From contig JAIWNE010000053.1 of assembly GCA_025331445.1 (NCBI GenBank), forward strand, positions 1-64,000: DNA of 64,000 bases. The letters are read 5' to 3'. The position numbers were made by a program, and so were the translations under genes. The notes beneath the pieces were generated by a model. The model ran no database searches. It saw nothing but the letters and a program-made list of their open reading frames with translations, and was not told where the DNA came from. Of this stretch, positions 1 through 10,882 are shown piece by piece (position 1 is the first letter of the stretch; every line of letters begins with the position of its first letter). This stretch comes from Blakeslea trispora (lineage: Eukaryota; Mucoromycota; Mucoromycetes; Mucorales; Choanephoraceae).

Positions 1-439
1 TTCAATATACTAAACAAATGAAGAACCCAAAACTTCAAAAGTCATAATCAAATCATCCTCCATGTTTCAAACTACTACATTCTCTTAGCACATCACTCTT
101 TTGACTTGCGACTATCTCAAATACTAATAAACCTAATAGTTCTACATAAAAAAATGCGCTTCTTATTTTTTAATTTGTTTACTATTTTGATATATGATCA
201 CAAAGACAGACTTATCTCTATGACTAGAAATTTCCAAAGACCTGTAGCTAAGCGAATGATTACTAGAAGCTTTCGCAGCAGAAATTATAAGTATGAATAA
301 CATTCTAATGAGTAGATGTTATCTTTAATCCTTGATAAAAATCTCTATATTTCCTACCCTTTTAGGCAGCGATTCAAAATTCATATCGCGCACTTTTTTT
401 TTTAGCATTTGGGGCCGTACGCTTGTAGGTGGGGGGTAT
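1..439 (+). repeat. Left terminal inverted repeat
   Basis: About 440 bp, nearly identical in reverse complement to 10883-11217 (outer part) followed by 5418-5517 (inner part). The inner 98 bp include the block GGGGCCGTACGCTTGTAGG. A 64-codon open frame beginning with TTG at 106-300 is mirrored at 10922-11116; it is a by-product of the repeat and not a gene. Confidence 0.85.
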
Positions 440-522
440 CGCAAAATTCCTAATTAATTTTTAAAAAAAATATGCCCGAAGGGCACGCTCAGAAAAGAAA
501 ACAGCATTTATTGATCATTTAT

Positions 523-3500
523 TTACTGCTTCAGTAGTGGCACTGAGTGTGCACTTTTCATCTCCTCCATATCTTGCAGTGCATTCTTTTCTTGCACATA
601 TACCACGCTTAAATTGACAGAGCTTTGGTTTTGAACTGCCTTTGCAAACTGGCGAATAATTGCCACATAATTGGCATCTTCGAGGGCTCGTTTTTTACCT
701 TTATGTGAAGAATTGTTTCCTCGAGATAAGGCGCTGAGAGCTTCAGTGGTCTGATCATCTATAGTATTATATGCTTCATTAGTTTGATTGTCTGCAACAT
801 TAAGCACTTCGTTTTTTAAACTACCTCTAGTAATGACAATGGGCTCAACAATCTCAATTGGAGGCTCTATTGCCGAGGGTCTAGGTGCAATATTGACAGG
901 AGCTTCTTTTGCTACTTCAGTAGTGCTAGTGCTGACAATACTGGTACATGTTAGAAGGCTTGGCTCTAAGCGTCTGTATTTCTTTGCTTGTTCCGAACTG
1001 ACATATCTCCTTTTGCACTGTCCTAACAAGCGAATTGATCTTGAAGCATCAATGTTGTATGCTACTGTATCAAGATATTTTTTTCTGTCTTCTAGAATAT
1101 TGTAATACGAATAAAGATGCTCTGGTGTTTTGTAATATATGTAATTGCTAGGCGAACATAGCTTTGACCAAGCAGCAGCCATCAATCCAAAGTTTACGCT
1201 TCCATTACTGGACTTAAGGTAAACATACTTGGCATTTTCAGTAGAATCAGATAGCATACTGCTGAATAGTGCTTTTTCTTGTGGTGTATGTACAGCTGTT
1301 ACTGCATACTTTTTTCCTTGACACTTGCTCAAGTACCTATATATAAACTGGTGTGATGCATAGTAAATATTGGGTAGCTTAACTATAGGAAGAGTACTAA
1401 GCTCAAAAATCCGTTCTTCTGAGATACGTGATTTGTTAAATCCAGCTAGATGGCTTTTGGTTTGCTCTTCTAAGAATTTCTTTGAAGGGCTTTGGCTGTT
1501 GCTTGTCTTGATCGTATTGCTTTCAATAGATTGATCCAGTTTAAAATAAGTGAGAGGATCGTATGGCTTCATCAAATGATCAATTTTGACATGAGAAGGT
1601 ATTGGCGTAATACCAAACTTTTCTGTTGTATGGCCATACAGATACGTATTTCCCAACAAGTTGTTGCCAAAGTACGAATCAGTTCGAACAGGATGACCTA
1701 CTTTCGAACGCAAAATGTCAATAGATTGAGCAAGCCAAGGACTATAGTGACTCTTGTGAATAAGGCCGTATCGGTTCTTTGATCCCATCTACATAGTAAT
1801 TTGCAAAGAGTTAATAAGCGCCTTTATCTATACTCTTCTCCATACTGTTCCACTATACTTACGTTTATGTTATGATACAATCGATAGTCAGAAAGTGCTG
1901 TATTTGTCAGTTGGAGGCCAGCATTAAAAGGAGAAAATTTTCTGATAATGTTAAAATGACAGGATCCTTCTACAGGTGAAGTACCTCTGCTACAAGAGTA
2001 CCTCATAAGGCCATTTTTGCCATGCCCTTTCTCGGTATACAAAGGCGGACCATCAACAACGTCTGATACATATCCAGCTTTTATCTGGTCCATCACTCTT
2101 TTTGATGCTGCTAGCGATTCTTTATCAAACAAAGGATTCCCTGTCCTTATGCATTTGAGTTTTGCAAATTTATCAAAGCAATTTTGAACAAGGACGGCAA
2201 GCTCATCTGACGGCGGTATAGTCCTTCTCACCCTTTCCCATACAAAATCAGAATTATTAATGAGATGTGTATCCCAATCAGAACCAATGCTAATTAAATA
2301 TTCTTCTACTTTTCCTTTGTCTTCTTAATTTACTGCAAAAAGACAGTCTCTGAATCGACGTTTGAAGTCCTTGGCCATACCGTGTCTCAATGAAACAGGA
2401 ACTTGCTCAATTAAATGAAAAGCATCTTTCAGCACTCTACTTGGAACTGTTGCTTCTAGGGTACTGTTTACACAGCTTGATTGCAAAGTGAGATCATCAT
2501 TCAATGCAGAGACGGCGTCAGAAGGAGCGACAGAAGGAGCGACAGAATCTTGCAATTCAGCAACACTAATTGGTGGCTCGACTGTACCTTTTTTGAGGCC
2601 AGTAGCTTCCAAAGCAGTTCTCAAACACTTGTATTGCACGAATGCAAAGAAAGGTGCATCTCCAAACATTTCCAAAGTAACACTGTTATCTCCTTGATGA
2701 GTCTGGTCTGACTTGTACTTCTCTAGGATATAGCCAGGCCTTTTGACTTCTACAAACTTGACAAGGGCCATATTGCCTCGTTCGGTTGGAACAGAAATGT
2801 TGCTAGGAACGGAGGAAAAGTAGCCTTCATCATCAGAGTCACATATGTAGCCAAAGGCAGTAGCAGCAATCAACTTTGAAGAGTTTTTTGGAAAAACCCC
2901 AACAAAAGTACCAGGACGAGTGCTTCTTGAGACAGGCTCATTTACCAACTGCATATCTTTTACAGAATTGTAAACAGCAACAGCGGCGAAAGCATCCAAT
3001 GATGCATAATGCTTTTGTTGGTCGCTCAATTCTAAGGCCTCCCAATTACTCAGTCTAACATCATTATTTTTTGGTAGATGAAAGCCGAGAACTGTACTGC
3101 ATATGTCGCTCAATGACTTTCTATTGCTACTGATAGCATTTCTATTGAAGCAGAAAGTGCTGAGCTCAAGTTCGCCACCAGTATCGTACACATACTGTTT
3201 CAATCTTGTCAAATCACCACTAACGTTCTTTCCAATTTTTCTTATTTTCTTGGATGCTATAACATCTCTCAATTTGAAAGGAAAAGAGATTCTGTCAAAC
3301 TTAAAAATTCGGAAAAGAAATACGGTTTCCGATTCTTGATGGTAGATTTGAACCAATGCAACATGACTTGTAGGGGCAGCTGTCGTCCTAAAATTAGGAG
3401 CAACCCACTCGCAGTCAAACCCAACCAAAACTTGCTTGCTACTGCTTTCAGAAACACTATCTAGTATCACTTGGCATGCTTCATTAATTCCTTCAACATC

Positions 3501-5322
3501 ACCTAGTAGCTTGATCTTGACATACTCTGGCAGTACTAATGGTTCTGAGGTGTTGTTTGACAAGGTTGTGCTGCCCGTAGTTTTATCAACCAAAATCGCT
3601 CTCACATTCTCAGAAAGAGAAGGGATATACGCCTCAAGTGTGTTCTTGTCCGCCATCAGATTGTCAGCGTAGAACACTTCTGGCATTTCAAATCCATAGC
3701 TTCGGTAGCTATCCATCATAGACTCAAAACTACCAGACAGTTCTTTCAGAGATTTGGTATGCGCCAATACCTGCATACGTATTTCCTCATACTCATTCAT
3801 AATAGTGTATAAAGAAGAAAACACTGATGTTCCATTAGTTTTACCCATATGCTTGATTATCTTAAATGAATGGTCGCCTTTCAATACAACACCGTCAAGC
3901 ATCAAGTTTGATTGATCCATAAACGGAACAAACTCCTCGATATATAAACTATAGGCATGACTCAAGAAGTTTGAACAAGGAATGTAGCCGGGATACTTCT
4001 TCTTATCACTAAAGTGTGAAAAATCATCATAGGATAAGATGCCGTTGTTTTTCTTGTTGACACAATCAGCCATGGTTGGACTTCTCAGTCTATCAACCAT
4101 TTTCTCATAGTATTGCAACTGAGGTTCATCAAAACGCTCGGTATGCATGACTCGCAATACCTTACTAAGTCGATGTGGTCCAACTCCACTTTGGAACAAA
4201 GGACGCATCAGTTTTGCGAGTTTGGTTGAAATTCCTGAACATTCTGTTAAGATTGCCGGAAATTCTTTGGCGTAAACTCTTGGTAATTGACGCATTAGAT
4301 CCCCATCATATCCGTTGAAAGTATGGGGAGTTTCTTTGTTTGTACATCGATATCTTAGAGTCATCAGATAAAAGGAACTGTTTGATTTGTTAAGTTGTTT
4401 TCCAATTCAATACGATAGCCTTATGTCAACTTGTATTTCTACTTACTCATCTATGTCAGTAATTCTTCTTGCTCTCGGATGCGTATTCCACTCCTTGACA
4501 AAGAAAGTGGTTGGGATGATACATTTGGGGCATTTGAGATCAGATACTAGATGGTGAGGAAACCATAGAAAAACCCGTGGCTGATACAGTATTTCAGGGC
4601 TTAATTCCAACTGATCTCTTAAAGCAAAAGCTGGGTCTTTTCTATGCACCCAAAAAGTACCATTTCTATACTCCTTTGAAGGCCTTGGAGATCGGGACGA
4701 ATCTTTCTTGTTGTCCTCCTTAATTCTATCTTGAATGGTTTTAAGGTATCTGTCAACAGCGCTACTTTCTTCCACTAGGCCAGCTTCTCTATCCATCTGT
4801 TCTATTATTTCTTCGTCAAGATCGTCCAGCAATTCCTCTTCAAAATCGTCAATAACTCTGCATTCAGAAGTCCTTGAGCTTTGCTCTTCCTCGGCAGGTT
4901 CATTTGCGACACAGTCGTTAACTATACTGTTCGAGTTTTGGACTTCCAAACTAGAAACTACTCCTTCGAGACGGCACTCCAACTCGCTACATTGAGAGAC
5001 TGACTGTGTAGCCTTCTTATGAATATGTTAGTTCTTTTCTTATACATGCAGCATAAGTAAAGCATACATTTCTTACATTTATATCAGCAGAATTATCAGC
5101 GATAACAAAAGAGTTATCAGAAGAGTTGGTTGGAACGAGATCCTTAACATTTTGGTTCGAGATCATCGCATTGTCTTGGTTAGACAAGAAAGAGGTCATT
5201 CTCGATTGGTTTGAGCTATGACTTTCAACAAGAGTTGCTTTTGTAGTGCCAAATGAGCGACCACGCTTTGTTGTTGAACCTTCCTGAGCTACTACTTGAT
5301 TAGCGTTTTTAGACTTTTTCAT
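523..5322 (-). CDS. DDE-type transposase with inserted DEDDy 3'-5' exonuclease domain (four exons, one in-frame stop)
   Basis: Predicted exons are 5322-5077, 5003-4447, 4353-1863 and 1788-523; all three introns have GT..AG ends and matching phases, giving about 1519 residues. A zinc-binding N-terminal module (CPKC, then YRC and a His, resembling DUF6729) precedes a transposase-like core: LDG/GDHSF near 421-428, YADN near 498 and GTSPVEG near 1063 look like the D, D and E of an RNase H fold. Between the second D and the E lies a complete WRN-type exonuclease with FDCEW (D581, E583), SGDL (D648) and HYASLD (Y717, D721). A Ser-rich tail follows the core. The frame is broken once, by TAA at 2325-2327, after which the same frame continues with family-like sequence; I found no intron that removes it cleanly. 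This is probably a recent nonsense mutation or a sequencing error. Domain names come from motif recognition and not from a search. Confidence 0.75.
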
Positions 5323-5417
5323 TAGTTAACTTAAAGAGTGAAGCAAGATCTATCAGGGGAAACTACTTTAAGTTTTGGAACTCCCTTACACTTTTATCTC
5401 GAAATATGATTGGACGG

Positions 5418-5517
5418 GATACCTCCACCTACAAGCGTACGGCCCCAAATGCTAAAAAAAAAAGTGCGCGATATGAATTTTGAATCGCTGCCTAAAAGGG
5501 TAGGAAATATAGAGATT
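5418..5517 (-). repeat. Right terminal inverted repeat, inner part
   Basis: Reverse complement of about 341-439, ending at the LINE insertion point. The last 12 bases (5506-5517) are the left copy of the LINE target-site duplication. Confidence 0.85.
5506..5517 (+). repeat. LINE target-site duplication, left copy
   Basis: AATATAGAGATT, identical to 10871-10882. A third, reverse-complement copy lies in the left TIR at about 340-351, as expected if the LINE landed in the right TIR. Confidence 0.9.
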
Positions 5518-5621
5518 AGAGCTTTCTTTCGCATTTCCTACACTATAAGTAGTTTGAGTGTGTTTTTGAGCTTAACAATAAATAAACCAGACCTTCACCT
5601 TCTTCACTTTCATTCTTCCCT

Positions 5622-6827
5622 ATGCCGAACCCAGAAGGGATTCTTTGGGCTCAGGTGGCAGAAAGGGGTAATCAGTTGCGCATTCCTCTTTCTCCACGAT
5701 CTCGTCATCAGGACGCTGCAGTCAAGTATGTACCTGAAGTGATCTACCAATCTCCAGACTACGAAACCGAACTTTTGAATCGCAAAGCAGCCAATATAGT
5801 TCATCAGACGTTGACGACAGGATCAGTCATCTTTTCTTTTCCTCAGGGCACCTTTGCTAATCATATACAAGCTTATAAGGCCATACAGGCAGATATTGGG
5901 GCAGTTGAGGGTTTTCAACATCTCAGTGGGTTTACTTCTAACCCTACTAAGAGCGACCTCTTGATTGAAGCACGCTTCACTACTATGGAGGCTCGTGATC
6001 GTGCTTTACAAGTCGGTTTGACTGTGGGGGATGCTAGTTTTTTTGGCACTGCTAGTTCCACAGGGGCTGGCATCAGATCTTTTGTTCATGTCGCACTCAG
6101 TTTAATTCATATTCCGAAGAGCGACGAATTATTGTTGGGTTTAAAGGAAAGTTTGCAGCACTATGGTACAGTGCACCAAATAAAAAAGCACACTTGTGAA
6201 GGTTTCTTTGATGGGAAGATTAGTTTTGTTATTGACACTCAAACTGCCAGTTGCGACCCTCAGGGTGGGGGAGACCTACCCATCCAAGACCTCACGCGAC
6301 AATTGTATCTCAGCTATTGGGACAAACATGCTCCAGCTTCGTTTAAAGGAGCCGCCCCGATATGTTTTTACTGCCGTCAAGCAGGACACTTCCGCAGGGA
6401 TTGTCCTAAATTAAAGGATCAGAGTTGTTTTGGTTGTGGTCAAAAGGGTCATACTCGTCGTTTTTGTGAACGGCAACGAGAGAGGATATCTGAGACAAGA
6501 TCGGACACCGATCTATTGGATGAGTACATCCGTTTGAGAAACCAGGAGAAGGACAAGGCTAAGGCTCAACGACAAAGGAAAATTGATCAGGCACCTGTCT
6601 CAACAGCTCATTCAACGGTTCCTGATGGGACCTCAGCATCCCGATTCGCACCGGATTCGATTGCTTCGGATATGCGAGGAGTGGAGCACACCCGCATAGA
6701 GGGGTCAGCGACCGAGGTGGAGAACGAGACGTTTACCACTATGGAGGTAGACTTAACTTCTGTTGGTAGTGATATGGAGCTGGCTGCAGCGCCTCCCTCT
6801 AGCATTAAAGGCCTTGGGCCACAATGA
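5622..6827 (+). CDS. LINE ORF1 protein with CCHC zinc knuckles
   Basis: A 401-residue nucleic-acid-binding protein expected to package the LINE RNA. Two adjacent zinc knuckles lie near residues 247-285: CFYCRQAGHFRRDC and CFGCGQKGHTRRFC. A Lys/Arg/Gln-rich stretch follows, then an acidic Ser/Thr-rich tail. The N-terminal half looks like a divergent RRM-type fold, but I cannot assign it firmly. The start is the first ATG after the leader. Its TGA overlaps the ORF2 ATG as ATGA, an arrangement compatible with termination-reinitiation. Confidence 0.85.
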   Translation: MPNPEGILWAQVAERGNQLRIPLSPRSRHQDAAVKYVPEVIYQSPDYETELLNRKAANIVHQTLTTGSVIFSFPQGTFANHIQAYKAIQADIGAVEGFQHLSGFTSNPTKSDLLIEARFTTMEARDRALQVGLTVGDASFFGTASSTGAGIRSFVHVALSLIHIPKSDELLLGLKESLQHYGTVHQIKKHTCEGFFDGKISFVIDTQTASCDPQGGGDLPIQDLTRQLYLSYWDKHAPASFKGAAPICFYCRQAGHFRRDCPKLKDQSCFGCGQKGHTRRFCERQRERISETRSDTDLLDEYIRLRNQEKDKAKAQRQRKIDQAPVSTAHSTVPDGTSASRFAPDSIASDMRGVEHTRIEGSATEVENETFTTMEVDLTSVGSDMELAAAPPSSIKGLGPQ

Positions 6828-9800
6828 GTACATCATCTCTTCGCATAGGCTCTTTAAATGTGCGCAGCATTTTCAAAGAGTCCCATCCTGACCTGCGTAA
6901 AACATTTATCACTCATTTAAAGTCACGTTCCTTATCCTTGGATATCCTTTGTCTACAGGATGTTCTTCCTGCGCAAGCCCAATCTTTCACTGAATCCCAT
7001 CTCCACAAGTTCCGCACTTTCCTTTTTCCAAATACATCATCTCATGTCTCATGGCATACAGCTATCGTATGTCTCAATTCGGCATTATCTATTCAGGATA
7101 CAGCTACGTATCTCGATGGACGCTGCACTTATGCTTCTATTGCGGATGAGAACAACCAAATGGTCTGCTCTATCCTTAACCTCTATGTTCCACCTTCCTC
7201 TACCGAACGATTCCTTTTTTTTGATTCTCTTCGTGAAGAGGTACCTTATTTCAGTCCTACTTATGAGGGCGCTTGTCCTTCTTTCATTCTTGGCGATCTC
7301 AACTCCAACTTGTTTGATCCAGTTTTTCGCGCTCATGCTTTTACGGAACCCTGGGTAGAATGGCTGGATGCACATTATACCAATTGCTTTCCAGATAGGC
7401 TGCCTACTTTTACTAGCTCAGCGAATAACTCTATCCGTACGACGGTAGATTACATTTACGCAGACTCGTCTTGGATGGCGAATATTACCCGTTGCCAGCT
7501 GCACCATCTCCCTTCGACGTGGACAGATCATAGCTTGTTGATCGTGGATCTATCAGTATCTGATCTACCCTCTGGCCCTGGAGCATGGCGCTTTAATCCG
7601 ACTCTTTTGCTGGATAAACGGTTTACTGGTCTGCTCACGGCCTCTGTTGATGCTTTCCTGTCTCAGGTTGATTTTGCTGGCCTGCAGATTCCTTTAGAGG
7701 GTGCGTTAGATTCTAGTCCTGTGCTTTTCGATGCTACACTTGCATCTCAACGACAACGTGTTTGGGAGCAGCTTAAACTTCTTTTGCAGAAGGTGGCTAG
7801 ATCATACTCTAAGCATTCTAAAGCTCGTACCACAGCCAGTCTGGCGCGACTTCAACGGGATCGTGCAGACATTCTGCGTGGTCTTTCCACCGATCGAGCC
7901 CCTTCATCCATTTCCTTGCAACAGCTGTCCACTATTGATGATACCATATCAGGGTTAGTGGAAAAAGAGACAGCACAATATCGTTTGCGTACGGCAACTC
8001 GATGGAAAGAACAGGGGGAACGTAACAACAAATACTTTTTCAAAGTACTGCGCTCTCGCCGTCGGCAGCAAACCATTCGTCGTTTAACCGACTCTGCGTC
8101 AGGGGCTACTATTGATAATATTCCTGGCATGCTGAGAGAGGCTCGCTCCTTTTATACGTCTTTGTACACCCCTGATCCCATCGATCAACCTTCGGTAGAT
8201 GAGCTGTTGGGTGCCATACCTTCAACTGTTGTCCTGACTCCAGAGGACCAGAACTCTCTCATTGACCCGTTCGTTGATGAGGATCTGCTCCTTCTTTTGA
8301 AGCATAGTCCGTCGGGTAAAAGCCCCGGGCTGGATGGCTTGCCTTTTGAATTGTACCGGTTCCTTGTACCGCGTCATAAAGGGATCCTTCGACTGCTCGT
8401 CTTTGTCTTAAATGATGCACTTCACGGCTCCTTTCCTTCCTCTTGGTGCCTCACTCGCATGGTTCTCTTGTTTAAGAAGGGTGATCCTTCTTTGCTGAGC
8501 AATTGGCGTCCACTTTCCTTAATCAACGTCGATGCCAAGCTCTTCACGAAGCTGCTCGCGAATAGGTTCAATTTGGTGCTGCCGGAACTGATTACTCCCT
8601 ACCAGACAGGTTTTATGCCTAATCGGCTAATTTCTGACAACGGGTGGTTAAATCATACCCTTATGGCTACACTCAGAGCTTCCAAATCCACTGACCCTCA
8701 GGTGGCGGTTCTGTTGGATCAGGAGAAGGCATATGACCGAGTTCATCCGGGCTACATTCAACAGGTGCTTGCGCGTTTTGGATTCCCTTCTCGGCTCATT
8801 GACAGCCTCTGTTTGCTTTTCTTTGGTACCCAAATTCGTATCACCATCAACGGTTGGCTTAGCGCTCCAGTTACCCAGAGTCGTGGGCTTCGCCAGGGGG
8901 ATCCCTTGTCCCCTCTTCTTTTTAATTTGGCTTATGAACCTCTACTACGTTTCATTCTGGCTAGCCCAAACCTTCAGGGTATCCCTGTTCCTCGTCTGTT
9001 CCCGTCAAGACAGTTGGCTTGCTCGCCTCTTGATATGACTACCCGTTTAAGGGATGCACCACCGATCCGTTTGCTGGCATATGCGGATGACTTAGAGATC
9101 TTCCTCTCCTCTCCGTCAGAATGGCCCTCGTTGTTGGATGTCTTGTCGATTTACTCTCGTGCCTCCAATGCTCGTACCAACATTTCGAAGACGACGATTG
9201 TCTCTCTAAGTGGAACCCCCTCACCAGTCTGGTCTGATATTTGCCTTTCCAGCGGAATTGAGTGGCATGATGCTGCTTCCCCCAACGCAGTCAAGTTGCT
9301 TGGTTATCCTCTTTATTCTAGTGACATTCAACTGACTCGCTTCTTATCGAGCTTTCGCTCCAAGCTGTATGGCCTCATCCATACCTTACGGATGCGAGGA
9401 CTATCGGTTCGTGGCCTCTCTGTTGCAGTTAATTCCTTGGTATTGAGTAGACTTTGGTTTATTCTTCGAGTCATACCACTACCCCAGGACTGGATAGCCT
9501 CCATCACCTCGGCTGTTTCGGATCTTGCCATGTCATTTTGGCCCAAGCCCAGTCGACAGGCTGCTAGCCGCCCACGGTCCCAAGGGGGTCTTAATATAAT
9601 CGATATCAATGACCAAGCATTAGCGCTCCAGCTAGTGTATGTTAAGAGAATGGCCTTGGAGCCCGCAGCTACTGACTTTTTGACGCCCTGGTTACTTCGT
9701 TTCTTCCAAATCAACTCTGGCCACGCTTCTTTCCTGCCTGTATTTCTTGCTCCTGAAATGTATAAGCCTTTCTTTAAGTCTTGCCCTCCGTTCTTACAAC

Positions 9801-10798
9801 TCCTCAAGCTGCTCACTCGTCTTCCTCCTTTGGAATTGAGTAGCTCTTGGTCACTTGAATGGGTGTTGGATCTTCCGCTGCCTCTAGTGATGAGCCGCCC
9901 TTCGACATCAGATCTGCCTCTTCCGTCAGTGCGAAACCACTACCTAGTGTCGGATTTGCTCTGCTATGATCGTTCCACACAGTCTTTGTGTGCTAACAGA
10001 GTATTTATCCGCCCTTCACGCCGCTCTCTCATACGACTCTACGATGATGTCTTCCTGCATGATCCTCCGAGTACTACGGCATGCGAACTGCACCCTATTG
10101 TACGGAATCGCTGCCGCATTCTCCAGCCCAGTCCTGAGATTCCTGTCGCCTCGCCACATCCAATAAACTCGGATGTCTATCTCCCAGATCTGTCCTGTTG
10201 GACGGTTGACGTGGGCCGCGGGGGTCCCACAGCAGTGTTGAGTGTCTCGCTGAAACAGCTTCGGCAGTGGTGGGCGTTAGAAAAAGGACCTACCCATACT
10301 TCTATACCGTATGCAGTACCAGTTCCGCTACGTCTACCATTGACTAGTTGGAAACTGTTTTGGAGCCTTTGTCTCCCACCAGGTGTGTTTACACCTTGGT
10401 GGAGACTCCTCCATGATTGCATTGCCAATGCGTCGAAACTGCACCAGTGGAAAATCCCCTGGATATCTTCCCCTCTCTGTCAGATCTGCCAACTGCTGCC
10501 CGAAACCGTCTTCCATTTCATGGTGCAATGCCCCTCTAAATGGCATTTCTGGTGTAGGGTACTGCAGTTCGGCAACCTTGGTCACGCCTTCCCCACCATG
10601 ACCTCTGTCTGGGTGGCTCTAACCAGCCTCAAGAGCGAGAGTGGAGAGATGCTTCCTGCCTCCACCCTGTGCCTTTTGGGCACTGCGCTGAGCGCCTTGT
10701 GGACGCATCACTATAGATGTATTTTTGACAACGAGTTCTGGAATCCGGAAGCCTGCTTTCGCAGCTTTTTGGATCGCCATCGATTCCATGTTGGCTAG
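6824..10798 (+). CDS. LINE ORF2: APE endonuclease and reverse transcriptase
   Basis: 1324 residues, uninterrupted. The N-terminal exonuclease-endonuclease-phosphatase domain shows GSLNVRS, CLQDV, LGDLNSN and WTDHSLL; the usual LQE glutamate reads as Asp here. The RT domain lies near residues 495-760, with SPGLDGLPFELY, NWRPLSLINVD, LLDQEKAYDRV, GLRQGDPLSPLLFN and the catalytic YADD. Near the C-terminus (about residue 1220) is a zf-RVT-like Cys/His motif, CQICQLLPETVFHFMVQC. The enzyme nicks target DNA and primes reverse transcription from it. No RNase H domain was seen. Confidence 0.92.
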   Translation: MSTSSLRIGSLNVRSIFKESHPDLRKTFITHLKSRSLSLDILCLQDVLPAQAQSFTESHLHKFRTFLFPNTSSHVSWHTAIVCLNSALSIQDTATYLDGRCTYASIADENNQMVCSILNLYVPPSSTERFLFFDSLREEVPYFSPTYEGACPSFILGDLNSNLFDPVFRAHAFTEPWVEWLDAHYTNCFPDRLPTFTSSANNSIRTTVDYIYADSSWMANITRCQLHHLPSTWTDHSLLIVDLSVSDLPSGPGAWRFNPTLLLDKRFTGLLTASVDAFLSQVDFAGLQIPLEGALDSSPVLFDATLASQRQRVWEQLKLLLQKVARSYSKHSKARTTASLARLQRDRADILRGLSTDRAPSSISLQQLSTIDDTISGLVEKETAQYRLRTATRWKEQGERNNKYFFKVLRSRRRQQTIRRLTDSASGATIDNIPGMLREARSFYTSLYTPDPIDQPSVDELLGAIPSTVVLTPEDQNSLIDPFVDEDLLLLLKHSPSGKSPGLDGLPFELYRFLVPRHKGILRLLVFVLNDALHGSFPSSWCLTRMVLLFKKGDPSLLSNWRPLSLINVDAKLFTKLLANRFNLVLPELITPYQTGFMPNRLISDNGWLNHTLMATLRASKSTDPQVAVLLDQEKAYDRVHPGYIQQVLARFGFPSRLIDSLCLLFFGTQIRITINGWLSAPVTQSRGLRQGDPLSPLLFNLAYEPLLRFILASPNLQGIPVPRLFPSRQLACSPLDMTTRLRDAPPIRLLAYADDLEIFLSSPSEWPSLLDVLSIYSRASNARTNISKTTIVSLSGTPSPVWSDICLSSGIEWHDAASPNAVKLLGYPLYSSDIQLTRFLSSFRSKLYGLIHTLRMRGLSVRGLSVAVNSLVLSRLWFILRVIPLPQDWIASITSAVSDLAMSFWPKPSRQAASRPRSQGGLNIIDINDQALALQLVYVKRMALEPAATDFLTPWLLRFFQINSGHASFLPVFLAPEMYKPFFKSCPPFLQLLKLLTRLPPLELSSSWSLEWVLDLPLPLVMSRPSTSDLPLPSVRNHYLVSDLLCYDRSTQSLCANRVFIRPSRRSLIRLYDDVFLHDPPSTTACELHPIVRNRCRILQPSPEIPVASPHPINSDVYLPDLSCWTVDVGRGGPTAVLSVSLKQLRQWWALEKGPTHTSIPYAVPVPLRLPLTSWKLFWSLCLPPGVFTPWWRLLHDCIANASKLHQWKIPWISSPLCQICQLLPETVFHFMVQCPSKWHFWCRVLQFGNLGHAFPTMTSVWVALTSLKSESGEMLPASTLCLLGTALSALWTHHYRCIFDNEFWNPEACFRSFLDRHRFHVG

Positions 10799-10870
10799 TT
10801 TATGTTTTTTTTTTCTCGTTCATCGGTAGTTAAATTTTAATAAAGTATACACTTTTTACAAAAAAAAAAA

Positions 10871-10882
10871 AATATAGAGATT
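10871..10882 (+). repeat. LINE target-site duplication, right copy
   Basis: AATATAGAGATT directly after the LINE poly(A). The A-run and the two leading A bases of the duplication cannot be separated exactly. Confidence 0.9.

Larger units (their letters stand above)
5518..10870 (+). mobile_element. Full-length non-LTR retrotransposon (LINE, APE class)
   Basis: The element has a ~104-bp 5' leader, two ORFs overlapping by 4 bp, a 3' UTR with AATAAA near 10838, and a poly(A) tract. It is flanked by perfect 12-bp copies of AATATAGAGATT at 5506-5517 and 10871-10882. Both ORFs are open along their whole length, so this is a recent and possibly competent insertion. It has two CCHC knuckles in ORF1, an APE endonuclease and an RT in ORF2, and no RNase H domain that I could see. 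That suggests an L1-like clade, though Tad-like cannot be excluded. Confidence 0.9.

Noticed and set aside
106..300. 64-codon open frame repeated at 10922-11116
   Set aside because: It starts with TTG and exists twice only because it lies in the terminal inverted repeats; no motif, no homology cue.
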